The notes under the pieces were generated by a model. It saw only the letters and a program-made list of their open reading frames with translations. It did not search any database and was not told where the DNA came from. A stretch of DNA of 64,000 nt from Apostichopus japonicus (taxonomy: Eukaryota > Echinodermata > Holothuroidea > Aspidochirotida > Stichopodidae), in contig NC_092577.1 in NCBI RefSeq assembly GCF_037975245.1, positions 16,320,013-16,384,012 of the forward strand, in the 5' to 3' direction. Each line of letters begins with the position of its first letter. The first letter of the stretch is position 1. The position numbers were made by a program, and so were the translations under genes. This document shows positions 21,660 to 30,336 of this stretch, in pieces.

Positions 21660-21839
21660 ATGGCAGGGTTCTCTACAGTCGGCAGGGTTGATGTTTTTTA
21701 TAGTAGTGGAAGTTCCTAATGAACTTTCAAGAAGTACTTTTGCTGGAAGTCCATTGACAGTAAGTGTCCGATGTTTTCTATTTCGCTGGTTTGTGTTGTA
21801 TCTATCATTAATATTAGTCTGAAAGGTCAGTGCTACAGT

Positions 21840-22256
21840 ATGGAGGATCTGACCAAGAACACTGAGCCATACCCACATCTCAAGTTTATGTTGGCTGACT
21901 ACATAAAGGAACTATGTGAGTTGTATTTTTTAGATCTATCAGCTTTAAAAACCAAAGAAGAGAGAATCAAAGCTCTACAAACAATTCCCAATCTACAAGA
22001 TATTACTTCAAAGCCTCAAGTGAAGCCCAACATTTTAAGAGGATATGAGCTGAAGGGTTTCCACCCCTTGACTGCAGAGCATGATCTTGAGTGTTACATT
22101 ACCACTGTTGAGAGGCTTTGCATCAGCCAGGAAATTCCTGAAGTAAAGTGGACTGTGTTACTTGAGTCTTTTGTTACTGGGAAAGCTCAGAGAGCTTATC
22201 ATGTTCTTACGGAGGCACAAAAAGAGGAGTTTCCATTGGTGAAGAAGGCCGTATTG
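21840..22256 (+). pseudogene. Gypsy-1 gag, N-terminal part
   Basis: ATG at 21840 opens 139 codons before the LINE A1 insertion. The protein starts MEDLTKNTEPYPHLKFMLAD and continues with a Lys/Glu-rich helical region. The segment ETFVTGKAQRAYHVL-like (ESFVTGKAQRAYHVLTEAQ) is typical of the capsid N-terminal part of Gypsy gag. The start is chosen because it is the first ATG after the LTR leader and gives an uninterrupted frame. The reading frame resumes after the LINE at about 25080. The first residues reappear at the end of pol (see findings). Confidence 0.7.
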
Positions 22257-22508
22257 TGCTTTTTACGTGCTAAGAAAACGGACACGGACCAAAGGTCAAC
22301 AAAAACAATCCCAGTCTGCAAAACAACAACTGAAACCCATCAATCTCTCACTAACGCAGCGTTCAACGTGCCGTGAAAAGGACACGGACCCAAAGGCCAA
22401 CAGAAGCAAAAGAAACACTACAAACCGGCCCCCAAAAGCCAACCACAAACAGTAAAAAGAAAAGCGACCAATATTATATAACAACCACACCACCCCCACA
22501 CCTACCAA

Positions 22509-23570
22509 CTAACTCACTCCAAATTTCATCCGGGGAACGCCATCCCGATAGTAGACAACAGGCTTGCGCCAGCGTCTACGAAAGGCAGTGTCGGGAAGCC
22601 GTGCATGGTCCGCCTCCATGCGCAACCTGATGTCACTTTGCACGAGGGGGATAACATCCTCTGCCTTCCAGACGTCCCCATCGAAAACTAGGCGGCATCT
22701 GCTGTTCCAGATGTGTCTCCTGATGACAGCGGCAAACAACAACAGCAGATCCCTAACCCAGGTTGGGCACACAGGGAGCAACAAACCATACAAAACAAAA
22801 TCAGTACTAATGGCCCACTGTGTGCAACCAATAACACCAGTAACGAAGGCATGAAACCAATCCCACACCAACCGGACAAAGGGACACTCCAGCAAAAGGT
22901 GTTGTATAGTCTCGATGGCTTTACAGCCCACACGGGGACGAATCCCATCACCTAATCGCCACCTGACTAGGCGAAAATGGTTAGTGATGAGGACCCCATG
23001 TGCAATCCTCCACGCCAAGTCCCGGAGACGGCTATCTAGTGACTTACAACACACAGACCGCCACACATCTGGAGAGATGGCGTTCCGGTAAGCCGACGGG
23101 CACACAGGCGCGAGCATTGAACGAAACAATGCTGGGTATAACACAGAGGGGGCCACGTTCAGCAGAACACGTAGCCCACCCTCTTCTTTGATTCTACGAA
23201 GAGAGTCACCAATCTGAGTATAGACCCCAGAAGGGCGTATCGCCTTTGGCCGGTTATTGGAAAAGGATCCGGGCCATTCGTGTCGAAAAAGAAACCCACC
23301 CCAGTACCTGACAATTTGCCCTGCCCGATACAAAGGATGGAAAGACCGTGAAAAAATCTTTCCTACATGCTGGCCGGTTGGGGGCATACACATTACACAC
23401 CACCAACTCACCCCGCGTGAGCCTTAAGTGTATGCACACCACCCGACCATCATGGTCTTTCTCCACTTTTCCCACACAATGACAAAGTTTTGGGGACACC
23501 AAAATTACAGTCCCGCAAGATGCCCCTGATCCAAAGGAGGCGTAAAGACCTCCTCCCCACTCCAATTACC
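22509..23570 (-). pseudogene. LINE A1 ORF2 remnant: endonuclease joined to C-terminus
   Basis: The frame 23254-23565 reads the endonuclease from GGGLYASFGSGASCG to VVCNVYAPNRPACRKDFF and then, at the deletion junction, enters C-terminal sequence out of frame. The frame 22509-23411 carries RYWGGFLFRHEWPGSF through the zf-RVT-like RPRVGCKAIETIQHLLLECP to the end VVYYRDGVPRMKF. The whole RT palm, including YADD, is absent. Confidence 0.8.
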
Positions 23571-23723
23571 AAAGATGAACATCTCTATCACAAGATATGT
23601 GGGTCTCCTGCAAAAAGACGACATCCACTTGGAGCAACTTGCAGAACTGTAAAATCCGCCGCCTTTTGGGGGTACCCCTCATCCCATTCACATTAAGGGT
23701 GACGAGGGATAAGGTGTCTGGTG

Positions 23724-24970
23724 TCATAATTTGCGAGGTCTTGATAATACGGGTCTTTTCAGGCCCTTTGCGGTGTTCCCCCTTTTCCTCCGAGCGAGCA
23801 GAGTTCTTATCTCCTCGTCAACTATGGTCGAGTGGACCCCCCTGTCAGGAACAGGAGGTCCACCAGCGACCACCGTGTCCGGTATAGCGGAAGCGACTGC
23901 GGGCAGGGTGGAAGGGCCACTCGAGGCAATGAGATCAGTGGCCTGTTTCGTCTCGTCAAACCAATCTGAGGACTCCTTAGCCACAACTTTTAAGGCTGTA
24001 GTGCAGTCCTCCATTGGCGAGTCGGAATCTGGGCTACTTAAAGTCTCTTGGACCGGTTGACTCGGGGCCCGACTAATATCACCGATAGCGGGCGTAGCTA
24101 CCGGTGAACCAGTGCAAGCGGCATCCTGCTCCGCATGCCACTCCGCTAGTACCATCTCTGCCGTTTTGTCCTGCTCTGCCTCAGTGGGCAGGCCGGCGGT
24201 CTCGGCAAGTTCGATCAAGGACGAGGTGGGACACGAAAGGGGCAAAGAAGCCTCCACCGGGACGCTAGTGTCGGACACTGGGGCGATGAGAGGAGTATCA
24301 GGTGTTACGGTGTGAAAGGCCGGGACTGGGACCGTTTCAACCACGCCCGTAGCCACTCTCGCGGCGTATGAGCGGTCTGGGCATAAACAAGCGAGATGGC
24401 CCGTTTTCCCACACGAGTTACATACGATATCCCCCTTACACTCGGCCAGGGTTTGCCCAACCTATAAACAGCGGCTAACAGAGGCTGGCCCGGGTATGCA
24501 ATGTGGGCCCTGTGCCCATTAGCCCACAAGGTAGAGGGGATATCGGACTTGAGTTGTACTCTAACTCGTCTGGTCCCGGTCTTTACACCCTTACATTCAA
24601 GGAATTCTGGCTCCTCGTAGCCGGTTACTTTCCCAAAACGCCCCAGTGTCCGCACAACAATCTGTTCAGACATGTCCAGAGGGAGATGGAGGACTGTCAC
24701 CCACACCGAACTGTCATACGGTGTGACCTTCAGTCCCTCAACCCCCTCCAACACATGGACGCCTCCGGACGCGGGCAGCCTCCGAGGTAAACCGCACATC
24801 AAAACAATTCATACTCCGGAGAGGTTTACGCTGAAGCGCGTCAACATCTCCTGGAACCTTTAAACCAACAGAACGCAAAACTGAAAAAACTTGTCCGGGG
24901 ACGACCTTAGCCTCCCCCGAAAAACTCAACAATACGATTTTGCTGTCACGGCGAGCCGCCATGACAGCTA
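23724..24970 (-). pseudogene. LINE A1 ORF1 remnant
   Basis: The frame from the ATG equivalent near 24962 reads MAARRDSKIVLLSFSGEAKV; a shift near 24780 enters GVHVLEGVEGLKVTPYDSSV through to HIAYPGQP. There the deletion removes the first and part of the second CCHC knuckle, so only part of knuckle 2 and knuckle 3 survive, in another frame. The acidic Pro/Ser/Thr-rich C-terminus occupies 23724-24356. ORF1 proteins bind the element RNA; this one could not be made intact. Confidence 0.8.
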
Positions 24971-25056
24971 GGGGTGTGGCAAAGCCACGCACCTATACAA
25001 AAACCAAAACCAAACCAAACCAAACCCAAAACACACCAACTACACTAAACACAAGC

Positions 25057-25680
25057 TACCACACCCGTCTGGCGGGAAGTAAAGTGATATTAAAAGCTGT
25101 AATATGTGGAGAGCGAGAGCGAAATACGTCTGCACCCCTGATGCTTATCGTGAGACTCCATTCAGCCTATAAGCTTTCATCAGAGACCTTTGGTCAGTAT
25201 AGCAACCGCTTGAATCTGTGTTTTAGACGTTGGACCAACCCTTCAGATGATTTCATTTCTAACGAAGAATTTGTACGTATTATGGACAAAATAGTGGCGG
25301 ATCGGTTGATACCCTCGTTACGTGACGAAAACCTTCGTATAAAGTTGCTTGAGCAGAAGTGGGTCTGCTTGGCGGAGTTGACAAAGTTTGCAGATAGTGT
25401 GATAGTAGATAGGGTCTCCTCTAGGGGCAGATTCCAAAGACCGCCTGGAAGTGGGTCGTATTCGCAACCACAAGCAGGACCTACACCAATGGTTAGACGT
25501 CAGAGTCCGTCGAATGTACGCAGATCGTCACAAGAAGTGCCTGATGTGCGCTGTTACAGATGTAATGAACTTGGACACTTAAGTTATTCTTGTCCATATA
25601 ATCAGCCTACTCAGAGTATAAATTCAGATTGTCTGACAAGGTTCGACAGGAAGAGTTATGAAGAGTGCTTTTGCATGAAG
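25057..25680 (+). pseudogene. Gypsy-1 gag, C-terminal capsid and zinc knuckle
   Basis: After LINE A1 the gag frame continues. A frameshift lies near 25155. AYKLSSETFGQYSNRLNLCF, then RRWTNPSDDF, EEFVRIMDKIVADRLIPSL and AELTKFADSVIVDR form a helical capsid C-terminal domain resembling the SCAN fold family (F..F..RL..L...W, LP..L, L...AD). It is followed by a Ser/Arg/Pro-rich linker and CYRCNELGHLSYSC, a CCHC nucleocapsid knuckle at about 25554-25595. Confidence 0.75.
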
Positions 25681-26070
25681 GGTCGGATCAACAGGCACCT
25701 GCTTTGTGTAGATTGGATGGTGCATATTTTAAAGCTGTGTATGAAAAGGGAGATATTCTTGCTTATGCCGATAGTGGCTCTTCTAAGTCTTTCATAAGTT
25801 CAGCCCTAGTGGAGCAGGAACAGGTAGTACCATTAAATCAGCCAATTAGTTTGACACTTTGGATAAAACACCTTTAGTAGTCACTGGGAAAGTCTCTTCA
25901 GAGTTGACCGAGCATGTGGTACTGTATGTTGCAGATATCCCGTGCCAAGTTCTTGTAGGAAGAGATATCTTGGGTACGTTTTCACTTGTGTTTGACATCG
26001 GGGATAGTTCATATTGGTCAGAAAAGCAGGCACCTAGAATCACGTATCCTCTAGTTTGGGTCCAGTAGTG
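25665..26070 (+). pseudogene. Gypsy-1 aspartic protease
   Basis: The frame 25665-25877 reads CRLDGAYFKAVYEKGDILAY, then ADSGSSKSFIS with the retropepsin D-S-G triad. A frameshift at about 25855 leads to KTPLVVTGKVSSEL, VADIPCQVLVGRDILGTF (the G-R-D-[IL]L segment) and a stop at 26066. Gypsy-3 holds the equivalent region in one open frame, which confirms the join. Confidence 0.75.
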
Positions 26071-26080
26071 TGGGGAGAAT

Positions 26081-26700
26081 GTGGTTCAGCGTGTGGGTGC
26101 AGGATCAAGAGTAGGATTAGTAAAAGGTAATAGGAGGGAGATCCAGTCTGACTCTGTGGTATCTGGAAAGATAGAGGGATATGACAACCAGGTAAAGGAG
26201 CTTGTAGAAGTGTATGCAGATGTGTTTGTAGATAGTCCTGGTTTTTGTGACTGGTTGCCACATAGGATTGACACTGGGGATGCCAGCCCTGTGAGACGCC
26301 GTCAGAACAAACTGTCTCCAAGTAAAAGGGCAATGTTGAAGGAACAAATATCTCACATGTTGCAGCTTGGTATAATAGTTCCGTCTACTTCAGAATGGGC
26401 TAGTCCGGTAGTCATGGTGGAGAAAAAGGATGGCACCTACAGGCTAGCTATTGAATATCGTGCAGTAAATGCTGTGACCAAGCAGTCAAATTATCCTATA
26501 CCTATAATTGAAACAATTTTGCATTCTATGTATGATTCAAAAGTTTTCTCTATTTTGATCTTAAGTCTGGATTTTGGCAGTCTGCCATCCATCCGGATGA
26601 CCAGCTTAAAACTGCCTCTCTTTGTGAAGAGGGATTGTTTGAGTTTAGAAGGTTACCATTTGGTCTGCGTAATGCTAGCCAGCAATTTCAGAACCTGGTT
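26081..26700 (+). pseudogene. Gypsy-1 RT, N-terminal part
   Basis: Linker then RT fingers: HRIDTGDASPVRRRQNKLSP, EWASPVVMVEKKDGTYRLA and YRAVNAVTKQSNYPIPIIET. A frameshift near 26545-26560 in the LDLKSGFWQ-equivalent region moves the frame, and the palm continues in the next entry. The conserved order matches Gypsy-3. Confidence 0.8.
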
Positions 26701-29088
26701 GACATAGTCTTTCAGTCCTTGAATAAAGATGCCTCTCGACGTAGTTATTATCCTTATATTGATGACATCGTTATTCATTCTGCAAATTTAAGTGATCATT
26801 TCAAAGATTTAAGATGTGCTCTTCATTCTTTGCGGAAAGCTGGGTTAACAGTAAATCCTGCTAAATGCCATATGCTGTGCAGCCAAGTTAAGTTTTTGGG
26901 TTATATTGTTGATAGTCAGGGTGTCCGGTTGGATCCGTCCAAATGCTCAGCGGTGCGAGAATTTCCGCAACCCACAGATAAAAAGTCACCGGAGAGGTTC
27001 TTGGGTTTAAGTGGGTTGTGTGCTAAATTTGTACAGCACTATACCACAATGATTGATCCTCTAAATAAGTTGAGAAAGAAGAATGCACAGTGGAAATGGT
27101 CAGATGAGTGCCAAAGTGCATTTGAAGAAGTCAAGCAAGAGATCACTACCAAGGTTTCTCTTACCATTCCAGATTTTAAGAAACCTTTTGAGCTCCATAC
27201 TGATGCTAGTGGAGTAGGATTGGGGGCTGCCTTAGTCCAGCAGACTGGATCGGGTGATCGTAGGGTTATTGAATTTGCATCAAGAGTATTAACTCCTGCT
27301 GAGGAGAATTATTCAGTAACTGAGTTGGAATGCTTGGCAGTAGTTTGGGCTTTTGACAAGTGGCGTCCATATCTTGAGTGTTCTAACAAGACTGTCTTCA
27401 CAGACCATCAGGCATTAGTATGGATGTTGCATAACACCTCACTTAAAGGAAGGTTAGTGAGATGGGCTCTTAGACTTCAAGAGTTTGATTATACTGTACA
27501 CTACAGGCCAGGTTCCCAAAACCTTCTTCCAGACGCTCTCTCCAGAGCCTGTATTGGTAATGTTGATTATGACAACAATGTTTGTTTTTATCGAGGTTGT
27601 AAAGGGGACCCTGCAAAGACAGTGTTCTGGATCCAGTGTGAAGGCTGTGAAAAGTGGTTCCATTGGGCATGTCTGGGTCTCAGTAAGCAAGAGGTTGATA
27701 GAATTGACAAGTACTTTTGTACTGAGTGCTCTGATTTTTCACCTCCAACGTTAGACAGCTTGCCCACAGGAAGTGGTGATTATAGCAAGTCTCTTATCCT
27801 ACCAGATATGAATAAGGTAATTTTGGCACAGCAAAAAGACCCAGATCTGTTACAAATGATTCAAGGCTTCATCAACGGGGAAGGCCATTCTGATCGAAAG
27901 TATATTCTTGAGAATGGTCTGTTGATGTTTTTGGATGGTTCGGAAAATAACAAGGTTGTAGTTCCTGAGCAACTGATTCATGAGGTTATCACTCACTACC
28001 ACTGTACCCCTACATGTCCGCATCTGGGGATAAGGAAGACAGTTTCAAAGATTCAAGAAAGGTTTTATTGGAAAGGTGTCAGGAGAGCAGTTGAGAGATT
28101 TGTAAAGAAGTGTAGAATATGTCAATTGGTGAAACCAGTTTATCAAAGACCTACAGGCTATATGGAAAGTACATCTAGCATTTACCCATGGCATGTTCAT
28201 GCCATGGACATAATTGGTCCCTTTCCGCAAAGTAAGGAAGGCAATCTGTATATTTTGGTTTTTACAGATCACTTCTCCAAATTCGGTCTCTTGTTTACCT
28301 TGAAAAGGGCAACAGGCAGAGTGGTAGCTACGGTGGTGAGGAAACTTTTTTGTCTCTGGGGATCTTGTGGGACCCTTGTATCAGATAATGGCCCTCAAAT
28401 GGTGTGTAAAGAGGTAGCAGAGGTGTGCATTCTGTGGGGAGTGAAAAGGGTATTCACTGCTCCCTATCATCCACAGTCGAACTGGGTGGAGAGGGTAAAT
28501 AGAAACCTTGTCTCAATGTTGGCTTCCTTTGTTAAAGGGGACCACCAACAGTGGGATAAGCATGTCCCAGAGTTTATGTTTGCACTTAATTCATACCGGC
28601 ATGACTCTACTGGGTTCTCTCCAGCTGAGTTGTTCCTGGGTCGTAGAATTACAGGGCCAGGAGAGTGGGTGGTGGAAAACCAAGGTGGAGAAGGGGGTGA
28701 GGGAGAAACCAGCAGAATGTTTACGTTAGCCAGGGAGAACATGAGACGACAGACAAAGAAGAATAAAATAGGCTATGATAAGAAAAGGCAGGAGGTTAAA
28801 CTTAAGTTGGGTGACAGGGTTTTATTGAAGTCACATCCACTGTCAAACCTAAGCAAAGCCTTTCCTGCTAAGCTTGCACCCAAGTGGAGAGGCCCTTATG
28901 TCGTGAAGACTCAGTTATCACCTGTGAATTTTGTAATCCCTCATCTTAAGTTTATGCTGTCAGACTACATTAAAGAAATTTTTGAGAATTATTGTCTCTC
29001 TTTAAGTGGGGGGAGTTGTAGGTATGGTATGCAGTGTAAGACATATACTACATGCCATCTTATTGGTGTTATTGTTATGTGCACTTAA
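26635..29088 (+). CDS. Gypsy-1 pol: RT palm, RNase H, PHD finger, integrase
   Basis: An 817-codon open frame without its natural start; it begins inside RT after a frameshift. Residues about 1-120 are RT (PFGLRNASQQFQNL; YIDDIVIHS catalytic Asps near residue 42). RNase H is about 180-310 (LHTDASGVGLGAALVQ; TDHQALVWML; PDALSR). A C4HC3 PHD finger spans 27583-27729 (residues 317-365). The integrase HHCC finger lies near 445-500 (CPHLGIRKT; KKCRICQ). The core has D in AMDIIGPFP, D in SDNGPQM and E in NWVERVNR. GPY/F is present as WRGPYVVKT. The last residues, PHLKFMLSDYIKE onward, copy the start of gag. Integration and reverse transcription are the expected roles. The frame is truncated upstream, so no functional product is expected from this copy. 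Confidence 0.85.
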   Translation: MFEFRRLPFGLRNASQQFQNLVDIVFQSLNKDASRRSYYPYIDDIVIHSANLSDHFKDLRCALHSLRKAGLTVNPAKCHMLCSQVKFLGYIVDSQGVRLDPSKCSAVREFPQPTDKKSPERFLGLSGLCAKFVQHYTTMIDPLNKLRKKNAQWKWSDECQSAFEEVKQEITTKVSLTIPDFKKPFELHTDASGVGLGAALVQQTGSGDRRVIEFASRVLTPAEENYSVTELECLAVVWAFDKWRPYLECSNKTVFTDHQALVWMLHNTSLKGRLVRWALRLQEFDYTVHYRPGSQNLLPDALSRACIGNVDYDNNVCFYRGCKGDPAKTVFWIQCEGCEKWFHWACLGLSKQEVDRIDKYFCTECSDFSPPTLDSLPTGSGDYSKSLILPDMNKVILAQQKDPDLLQMIQGFINGEGHSDRKYILENGLLMFLDGSENNKVVVPEQLIHEVITHYHCTPTCPHLGIRKTVSKIQERFYWKGVRRAVERFVKKCRICQLVKPVYQRPTGYMESTSSIYPWHVHAMDIIGPFPQSKEGNLYILVFTDHFSKFGLLFTLKRATGRVVATVVRKLFCLWGSCGTLVSDNGPQMVCKEVAEVCILWGVKRVFTAPYHPQSNWVERVNRNLVSMLASFVKGDHQQWDKHVPEFMFALNSYRHDSTGFSPAELFLGRRITGPGEWVVENQGGEGGEGETSRMFTLARENMRRQTKKNKIGYDKKRQEVKLKLGDRVLLKSHPLSNLSKAFPAKLAPKWRGPYVVKTQLSPVNFVIPHLKFMLSDYIKEIFENYCLSLSGGSCRYGMQCKTYTTCHLIGVIVMCT
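27583..27729 (+). other. PHD finger inside Gypsy-1 pol
   Basis: Ligand pattern C-x4-C-x12-C-x2-C-x4-H-x2-C-x15-C-x2-C, with the hallmark FWIQCEGCEKWFHWACLGL. All eight zinc ligands and the WFH tryptophan are present. It sits between the end of RNase H (PDALSR) and the integrase HHCC finger. PHD fingers commonly read histone H3 tails; the Trp before Phe-His is part of the methyl-lysine cage in ING-type PHDs. A targeting role here is inference. Confidence 0.85.
29004..29016 (+). other. Polypurine tract of Gypsy-1
   Basis: AAGTGGGGGGAGT lies immediately upstream of TGTAGG, the start of the 3' LTR. Polypurine tracts prime plus-strand DNA synthesis. Confidence 0.7.
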
Positions 29089-29329
29089 TCTTTATTGTTA
29101 TGTTAATGTTTACTACATGCCATCCTATTGGTGTTATTGTTATGTGCACTTACCCTTTATTGTTATGTTAATGTTTGTATGGTATGCCTTGCAGCTGGTG
29201 TACTGCACTGCTGTATGCAGTGCAGTGTTGGAGGAAATACAAGTCAGTTCTACACATACTACCAACCTGTCAACATCTCTTCTATTGTGCCTTTTCCATC
29301 CAACCCTTTAAGTAGTAGTGTACTCTACA
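29017..29329 (+). repeat. Gypsy-1 3' LTR
   Basis: A 313-bp LTR starting TGTAGG after the polypurine tract and ending CTCTACA, so with TG...CA termini. Its last 112 bp match 21548-21659. U3 contains two 64-bp tandem units at about 29048-29111 and 29112-29175 (ACTACATGCCATC...). LINE A2 begins a few bases after its end, so the expected target duplication cannot be read. Confidence 0.75.
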
Positions 29330-29337
29330 GTAGTGTC

Positions 29338-29520
29338 TCTTTGTTTTGCTTCTGTTGGCTTTTGGGTCCGTGTCCTTTTCACGTCACGTTAAACGCTACG
29401 TTAGTGAGAGATTTGTGTTTGGTGGGTTTTGGTGGTTGTTATACAGACTAGGATTGTTTGGGGTTTTTTGGGGTTCTGTTGACCTTTGATCCGTGTCCGT
29501 TCTCTTCGCATGTAAAAAGC
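29338..29520 (+). mobile_element. LINE A2: 3' UTR stub
   Basis: About 180 bp of LINE A 3' UTR: TTGTTTTGCTTCTGTTGG, TTTTGGGTCCGTGTCC, the first CACGTTAAACGC box, then the terminal CATGTAAAAAGCG at 29509-29521. It equals about 48196-48366 of the full copy. Severely 5' truncated, it starts just after the Gypsy-1 3' LTR. Confidence 0.85.
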
Positions 29521-29978
29521 GCAGTTTTAACAACAGTCTGTGAAACAAATTGCTACTTTGGGTATCTCTTCCATACAAGTGCATTCAACAACTCGTTAGC
29601 GTTTTGCGTCTTTTTCTCATGCACCTCTTCAAGACAGACTCATTAGAGAGTCGGTGACACAATGGGAGTAGCAGTTCTGTGATGGCCTTTGGGTGGTGGC
29701 TGATGACTTTTACGAACCATTACATCCCCATTGGATGCTACAGCCTTTTGGTAGAAACACCAACATTACTCTCCAGTTGGACACCGCTGATGCGTTGGCC
29801 TTTCATCGGAGCTGGAGCTATGCATCAATATTGCAAATATGGATTTCTGCATTGCTTCTACTGTGTCATTTGGGTGATCGCATTGCGATAGTAGGAGCCC
29901 CGTTTCTTCATTGGTACCTGAGCGAGCTTTCGCCTTCCTCCAGTACCCTTATTCTGGTCTACAAATTTATTCAAAGAT
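29521..29978. other. Short unassigned interval
   Basis: An open frame at 29693-30010 gives a hydrophobic stretch (SILQIWISALLLLCHLGDR) without recognisable family features. I see no supported gene. Confidence 0.4.
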
Positions 29979-30335
29979 GTACTTTTTACGTGACCCGCCC
30001 GCGGGATTAAAAAACGGCACGGCCAAACGGCACTACCTAAACATCCACAGTCCATCACCCAATCGCCAATGATACCTTTTCAGATTAGTCACCAAGGCAC
30101 CGTGTGCAATTCTCCAGGTAAGATCACGGAGCCTGCAACCATTCAGCCTTGAATGCACCGAACGCCATACTTCGGCAGATTGACGTCCCTGTACAAAAAT
30201 TGGATTGAAGGCCCTATCCCGCAAGGAACTGTGAACGAGGGCCGGCCGTGACAGGTCAACAGGGGGCAACTCAATTGTCCGTCTTCGATCTACAACCCCC
30301 TTCATTAAATCTTTGATATAATGATAGTTCTTGAC
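29979..30335 (-). mobile_element. LINE B copy 2: 3' fragment with deletion
   Basis: The minus-strand 3' terminus at 29979 reads CACGTAAAAAGTA, with TTTGGCCGTGCCG upstream. The coding part (30050-30330) matches the LINE B ORF2 C-terminal region: ELPPVDLSRPALV, AEVWRSVHSRLNGCRLRDL and YHWRLGDGL. After GDGL it jumps directly into the 3' UTR near 30050, so the zf-RVT-like end of ORF2 is deleted. Related to 4715-6358. Confidence 0.8.
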
Positions 30336-30336
30336 C

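Larger units (their letters stand above)
22257..25056 (-). mobile_element. LINE A1: internally deleted Tx1-like LINE in Gypsy-1 gag
   Basis: A minus-strand LINE A copy. The 3' terminus at 22257 reads CACGTAAAAAGCA in element sense; the 5' side ends near 25056 in the 5' UTR, about 100 bp short of the start seen in the full-length copy. Two internal deletions are clear from comparison with 43204-48366. In ORF1 the first zinc knuckle and the start of the second are missing near 24465. In ORF2 about 2.2 kb is missing near 23320, joining endonuclease to the RT C-terminus. Non-autonomous. Confidence 0.85.
21548..29329 (+). mobile_element. Gypsy-1: PHD-bearing Ty3/Gypsy element
   Basis: A plus-strand Ty3/Gypsy element with order partial 5' LTR, gag, protease, RT, RNase H, PHD finger, integrase, polypurine tract, 3' LTR. 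It is interrupted in gag by LINE A1 (22257-about 25056) and has several frameshifts in protease and RT, so this copy is dead. The 5' LTR keeps only its last 112 bp, where it joins Gypsy-2. The match between 21548-21659 and 29218-29329 is essentially perfect, which argues that the element is not very old despite its lesions. Gypsy-3 at 38.4-40.8 kb is a diverged relative. Confidence 0.85.

Noticed and set aside
21660-21680. Named tRNA primer-binding site for Gypsy-1
   Set aside because: TGGCAGGG starts one base after the LTR, but I could not match it to a particular tRNA 3' end.
22296-22508. Open frame over the LINE A1 3' UTR as a membrane protein
   Set aside because: It is the antisense or sense translation of a non-coding UTR that recurs in every LINE A copy with different stops.
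26635-29088. Chromodomain at the integrase C-terminus of Gypsy-1
   Set aside because: After GPY/F the sequence goes straight into the gag-like PHLKFML tail and stop; no aromatic-cage chromodomain motif is present.
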